Below, in pieces: positions 61,815-64,000 of a DNA stretch of 64,000 nt. The DNA is from Nocardioides sp. Soil805 (GTDB lineage Bacteria; Actinomycetota; Actinomycetes; Propionibacteriales; Nocardioidaceae): NCBI RefSeq assembly GCF_001429625.1, contig NZ_LMSU01000001.1:873498-937497 (forward strand), in the 5' to 3' direction. The notes below the pieces were generated by a model that made no database searches, was not told the origin of the DNA, and was given only the letters and a program-made list of their open reading frames with translations. The position numbers were made by a program, and so were the translations under genes. How positions within the stretch are numbered: position 1 is the first letter of the stretch; every line of letters begins with the position of its first letter.

Positions 61815-62783
61815 ATGACCCGGCTCGGCAGGGCCGTCGTCATCGGCCTGGCCGTGGTCCTCGTCGTCGTCGGGGTCGGCGTCCTGGTCGACCGTGACGG
61901 CGGCGGCTCGCTCTTCGACTCCCACGGATGCACGGCGGAGGTCGACGACCTCGTCGTCGACCTGTCGCTGGAGCAGGCGGAGAACGCCGCCCTCATCACG
62001 GCCGTCTCCGTGCAGCGGGGCCTCCCGGCGCGCGCCGCCAGCATCGCCCTCGCCACGGCGTACCAGGAGTCGGACCTGCTCAACATCGAGCACGGCGACC
62101 GCGACTCGGTGGGCCTGTTCCAGCAGCGTCCCTCGCAGGGCTGGGGCACGGTCGAGCAGATCCTCGACCCGATGCACTCGATCAACGCCTTCTACGACGC
62201 GCTGGTGAAGATCGACGGCTACGAGGCGATGGAGATCACCGTGGCCGCGCAGGCGGTGCAGCGCTCGGCCTTCCCGGACGCCTACGCCGACCACGAGGCC
62301 GACGGACGCGCGCTGGCCTCCGCCCTCACCGGCAACCACGAGGCGGCCTTCTGGTGCGACACCGCGGGCGACTCGGACGAGGACCCGGACCGGCTGGACG
62401 GGTCCGGCCTCGTACGCCGCGCGGCCACCGTGCGCGAGGACCTCGAGGCAGCGTTCGGACCGCTCTCCCTCGGCGGCTTCGCCCCGGAGGGCGTCTCGAC
62501 GGGCCACATGGAGGGCTCCGCGCACTACGAGGGCCGGGCCGTCGACGTGTTCGTGCGCCCGATCAGCCCGGCCAACACCAAGCGGGGCTGGGCGCTCGCG
62601 CACTACCTCGTCGCGCAGGCCGACCGGCTGGACATCGAGACGGTCATCTTCGACGACCGCATCTGGAAGGCCGGCTCGCGCAGCGACGACGGCTGGCGTG
62701 ACTACGACGTGCCGTCCTCCTCGCGGGGGGACCGGGCGATCCTCGAGCACCGCGACCACGTGCACGTCGACGTCGCGGACTGA
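61815..62783 (+). CDS. Membrane-anchored cell-wall hydrolase-like protein (lytic transglycosylase-like plus M15-like)
   Basis: A 322-residue protein with an N-terminal membrane helix (about 7-25, VVIGLAVVLVVVGVGVLV). The middle (about 55-140) resembles a transglycosylase/lysozyme-like fold: SIALATAYQESDLLNIEHGD has a Glu in the place of the catalytic residue, followed by VGLFQQRPSQGWGT. The C-terminal part carries SAHYEGRAVDVFVRP and DHVHVDV, a pattern of metal-dependent D,D-peptidases of the M15 group (S-x-H-x-x-G-x-A-x-D, then H-x-H). If both are active it would cut glycan and peptide. It starts 3 bp after dapD. Confidence 0.68.
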   Translation: MTRLGRAVVIGLAVVLVVVGVGVLVDRDGGGSLFDSHGCTAEVDDLVVDLSLEQAENAALITAVSVQRGLPARAASIALATAYQESDLLNIEHGDRDSVGLFQQRPSQGWGTVEQILDPMHSINAFYDALVKIDGYEAMEITVAAQAVQRSAFPDAYADHEADGRALASALTGNHEAAFWCDTAGDSDEDPDRLDGSGLVRRAATVREDLEAAFGPLSLGGFAPEGVSTGHMEGSAHYEGRAVDVFVRPISPANTKRGWALAHYLVAQADRLDIETVIFDDRIWKAGSRSDDGWRDYDVPSSSRGDRAILEHRDHVHVDVAD

Positions 62784-62939
62784 GCCCGGACGACGCCGCG
62801 CCGGCCGCGGGGCGCCCCGGGCTGCCGGCGCCCGGTGCGGCCGCCCCGTCGCCCCCTTCACGGAACGACCACATCGGGCCCGCATCGGACCTACCATGGC
62901 GCAACCCGGTGCTCGGGCCGGCTACCCGAGGGACCTGAC

Positions 62940-63269
62940 ATGGCGAGCTTCACCTCGACGCTCTACACGATCGGCACGGCCCTGAGCCGCGCCCAGGACG
63001 CCGAGGTGGCCGTCGACCTGCTCGTCACGGGCCAGTGGATCCACGGGCACGTGAGCGCCCTCGACGGCCACGGCGTCGTGCTGCACGGTGACGGTGACGA
63101 GCTCGCCATCATCCGCATGCAGAGCATCGACGCGGTGCGGGTGCGCCAGGCCGCGGCCTTCGAGGGACGGCCGGAGGTGGAGGCGGGCAGGCACGACGAG
63201 GCCACCGAGCCGATGCCGAGCGGGCGGGCGCACCCCATGCCGGCTGCGCCGTCGGACCGGGCGGTCTGA
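62940..63269 (+). CDS. LSm-like small protein, paralog 1
   Basis: A 109-residue protein from ATG 62940 (GAGGGA upstream). The conserved part (about 6-75) runs LYTIGTALSRAQDAEVAVDL, TGQWIHGHVSALDGHGVVLH and LAIIRMQSIDAVRVRQAAAF, which has the strand order of an Sm/Hfq-like barrel: xxVxVxLxxGxxxxGxVxxxDxxGxxL. The tail is short and rich in Met and Pro. It is followed by a paralog 75 bp downstream. Identity with the LSm fold is a pattern-based guess. Confidence 0.5.
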   Translation: MASFTSTLYTIGTALSRAQDAEVAVDLLVTGQWIHGHVSALDGHGVVLHGDGDELAIIRMQSIDAVRVRQAAAFEGRPEVEAGRHDEATEPMPSGRAHPMPAAPSDRAV

Positions 63270-63331
63270 TCCACCCTCCCCAAATCGGGTACGTGGGTGC
63301 GGACCCGGATCGACGGGACCGATCGCGGACC

Positions 63332-63337
63332 TAGCGT
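63332..63337 (+). promoter_or_regulatory. Predicted -10 for leaderless LSm-like paralog 2
   Basis: TAGCGT, then CCGGGC and ATG 63344. The paralog upstream has a TACCAT hexamer after a similar ATCGGACC string (near 62892), but has its own ribosome site. Confidence 0.35.
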
Positions 63338-63343
63338 CCGGGC

Positions 63344-63901
63344 ATGCGGACATCGACCATCTACACCATCGGTACGGCGCTCACCCGGGCCCAGGGCTCG
63401 GACGTGACCGTGGACGTCCTCGTCACCGGACAGTGGCTGCACGGCCACGTCAGTGCGGTCGACGGCCACGGCCTGGTCCTGCACGGGGACGACGACGTGC
63501 TGTCGGTCCTGCGCATGGACAGCATCAGTGCGGTCCAGGTCAGGCAGGCCGCCGAGTTCGAGGCCCATGCCCAGGTCGAGGCGCCGAACGAGGCCACCGT
63601 GCACCCGATGCCGTCGTCCCCGAGCCGCCCGGACTGGGCGCACCCGGACGCCGCCCGGACCGCCCCGGCCGCCCCTCCGACCGTGGACCCGGCGCCGTGG
63701 GCTCCGTCGCACGCCACCCCCGTCGCCGGTCCGATCGTGATGGGTCCGGTCGCCGTACCGAGCCCGCGGAACCGCGATCGGGCACAGCGCCCCACGGTGG
63801 GACCGATCACCGCCCCGTCCGCGGTGCCCGACGCCGGCCTGCACACGATGCTGCGCCCGCGCCGGCAGAGCGCCGTGGCGGAGCAGGCGCCCGCCTCGTA
63901 G
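63344..63901 (+). CDS. LSm-like small protein, paralog 2 with Pro-rich tail
   Basis: A 185-residue protein. Residues about 3-70 repeat the conserved domain of its neighbour (IYTIGTALTRAQGSDVTVDV, TGQWLHGHVSAVDGHGLVLH). The C-terminal 110 residues are Pro/Ala/Arg-rich and of low complexity. The pair arose by duplication. Function is unknown. It is convergent with dapC (16-bp gap). Confidence 0.5.
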   Translation: MRTSTIYTIGTALTRAQGSDVTVDVLVTGQWLHGHVSAVDGHGLVLHGDDDVLSVLRMDSISAVQVRQAAEFEAHAQVEAPNEATVHPMPSSPSRPDWAHPDAARTAPAAPPTVDPAPWAPSHATPVAGPIVMGPVAVPSPRNRDRAQRPTVGPITAPSAVPDAGLHTMLRPRRQSAVAEQAPAS

Positions 63902-63917
63902 GACTCGGGCGAGGGGC

Positions 63918-64000
63918 TCAGCCGAGGCGGGCGACCGCCGCGTCGATGCGCTCGTCGGTGGCGGTGAAGGCCACCCGGACGTGCCGCCGCCCGGCCGGAC
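63918..64000 (-). CDS. dapC: N-succinyldiaminopimelate aminotransferase, C-terminal end (partial)
   Basis: The last 27 codons, read on the minus strand, give the C-terminus VRVAFTATDERIDAAVARLG, a typical end of the class I aminotransferase that makes succinyl-diaminopimelate in actinobacteria. The gene continues past the window edge. Its place next to dapD and dapE supports the assignment. Confidence 0.7.
   Translation of the reverse strand, partial: PAGRRHVRVAFTATDERIDAAVARLG

Noticed and set aside
60162..62897. 911-codon minus-strand frame opposite DinB, dapD and the wall hydrolase
   Set aside because: Low-complexity composition with no domain; the plus-strand genes are well supported.
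1..64000. tRNA, rRNA, insertion sequences, prophage
   Set aside because: I looked for transposase motifs, tRNA-like ends and rRNA blocks and saw none; a tRNA scan could still find a missed gene.

Overview
The window looks like the chromosome of a high-GC actinobacterium, most likely Nocardioides or a close relative. The DNA is very GC-rich. Start codons are often GTG, and genes overlap by ATGA or GTGA. Marker genes fit this group: a 180-kDa NAD-glutamate dehydrogenase, the sigE / anti-sigma / htrA trio beside a divergent O-methyltransferase, DUF3117 and DUF2505 genes, a Ku protein with a Lys/Ala tail, and a T-box ahead of ileS. The genus is inferred; no rRNA or tRNA gene was seen.

Layout. 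0-2.6 kb: end of an organosulfur-type operon (ABC ATPase, FMN monooxygenase, aldo/keto reductase). 2.6-3.3 kb: composite inverted-repeat array. 3.3-4.4: prfB. 4.5-7.1: three tandem secreted paralogs. 7.3-8.5: a degenerate 2H-like protein and a frameshifted secreted protein. 8.7-13.3: tad pilus operon (tadA, tadB, tadC, pilin, three TadE/TadG-like proteins). 13.4-15.2: secreted metzincin protease. 15.3-16.5: VOC protein and divergent TetR regulator. 16.6-21.1: candidate wax-ester operon (thioester-reductase-like SDR, acyl-ACP-reductase-like protein, WS/DGAT). 21.2-23.1: two-component system with a degenerate kinase. 23.4-26.4: NHEJ locus (LigD-type polymerase, ligase, Ku). 26.5-29.7: SDR, secreted protein, sigma factor with its partner. 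29.8-39.1: glutamate dehydrogenase, DUF2505, pruA, DUF6912-like, second WS/DGAT. 39.2-42.5: lipoprotein, polytopic membrane protein, RTX-repeat protein. 42.6-44.9: tadZ-like ATPase, SAF/CpaB protein, BldC-like regulator. 44.9-48.4: htrA, anti-sigma, sigE, O-methyltransferase. 48.4-53.8: pepA, DUF3117, PaaX-type regulator, enoyl-CoA hydratase, M14 peptidase, membrane protein. 53.8-64: diaminopimelate genes (dapE, dapD, end of dapC) with a LOG protein, DivIVA-like protein, ileS with T-box, a P-loop kinase, DinB, a cell-wall hydrolase-like protein and two LSm-like paralogs.

How the parts work together. The pilus machine is split over two loci about 30 kb apart. dapC, dapD and dapE feed lysine and peptidoglycan synthesis. 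Glutamate dehydrogenase and PruA both act in glutamate/proline catabolism. The SDR, AAR-like protein and WS/DGAT could turn acyl-ACP or acyl-CoA into aldehyde, alcohol and wax ester.

Two non-coding themes stand out. First, every convergent gene junction longer than about 80 bp holds inverted repeats, and two junctions carry the same 30-33 bp repeat family arranged as forward copies followed by reverse copies. Second, many genes have a TANNNT or CANNNT hexamer 6-8 nt before the start codon, as expected for leaderless mRNAs; one case drives a 10-codon upstream ORF coupled to the DUF2505 gene.
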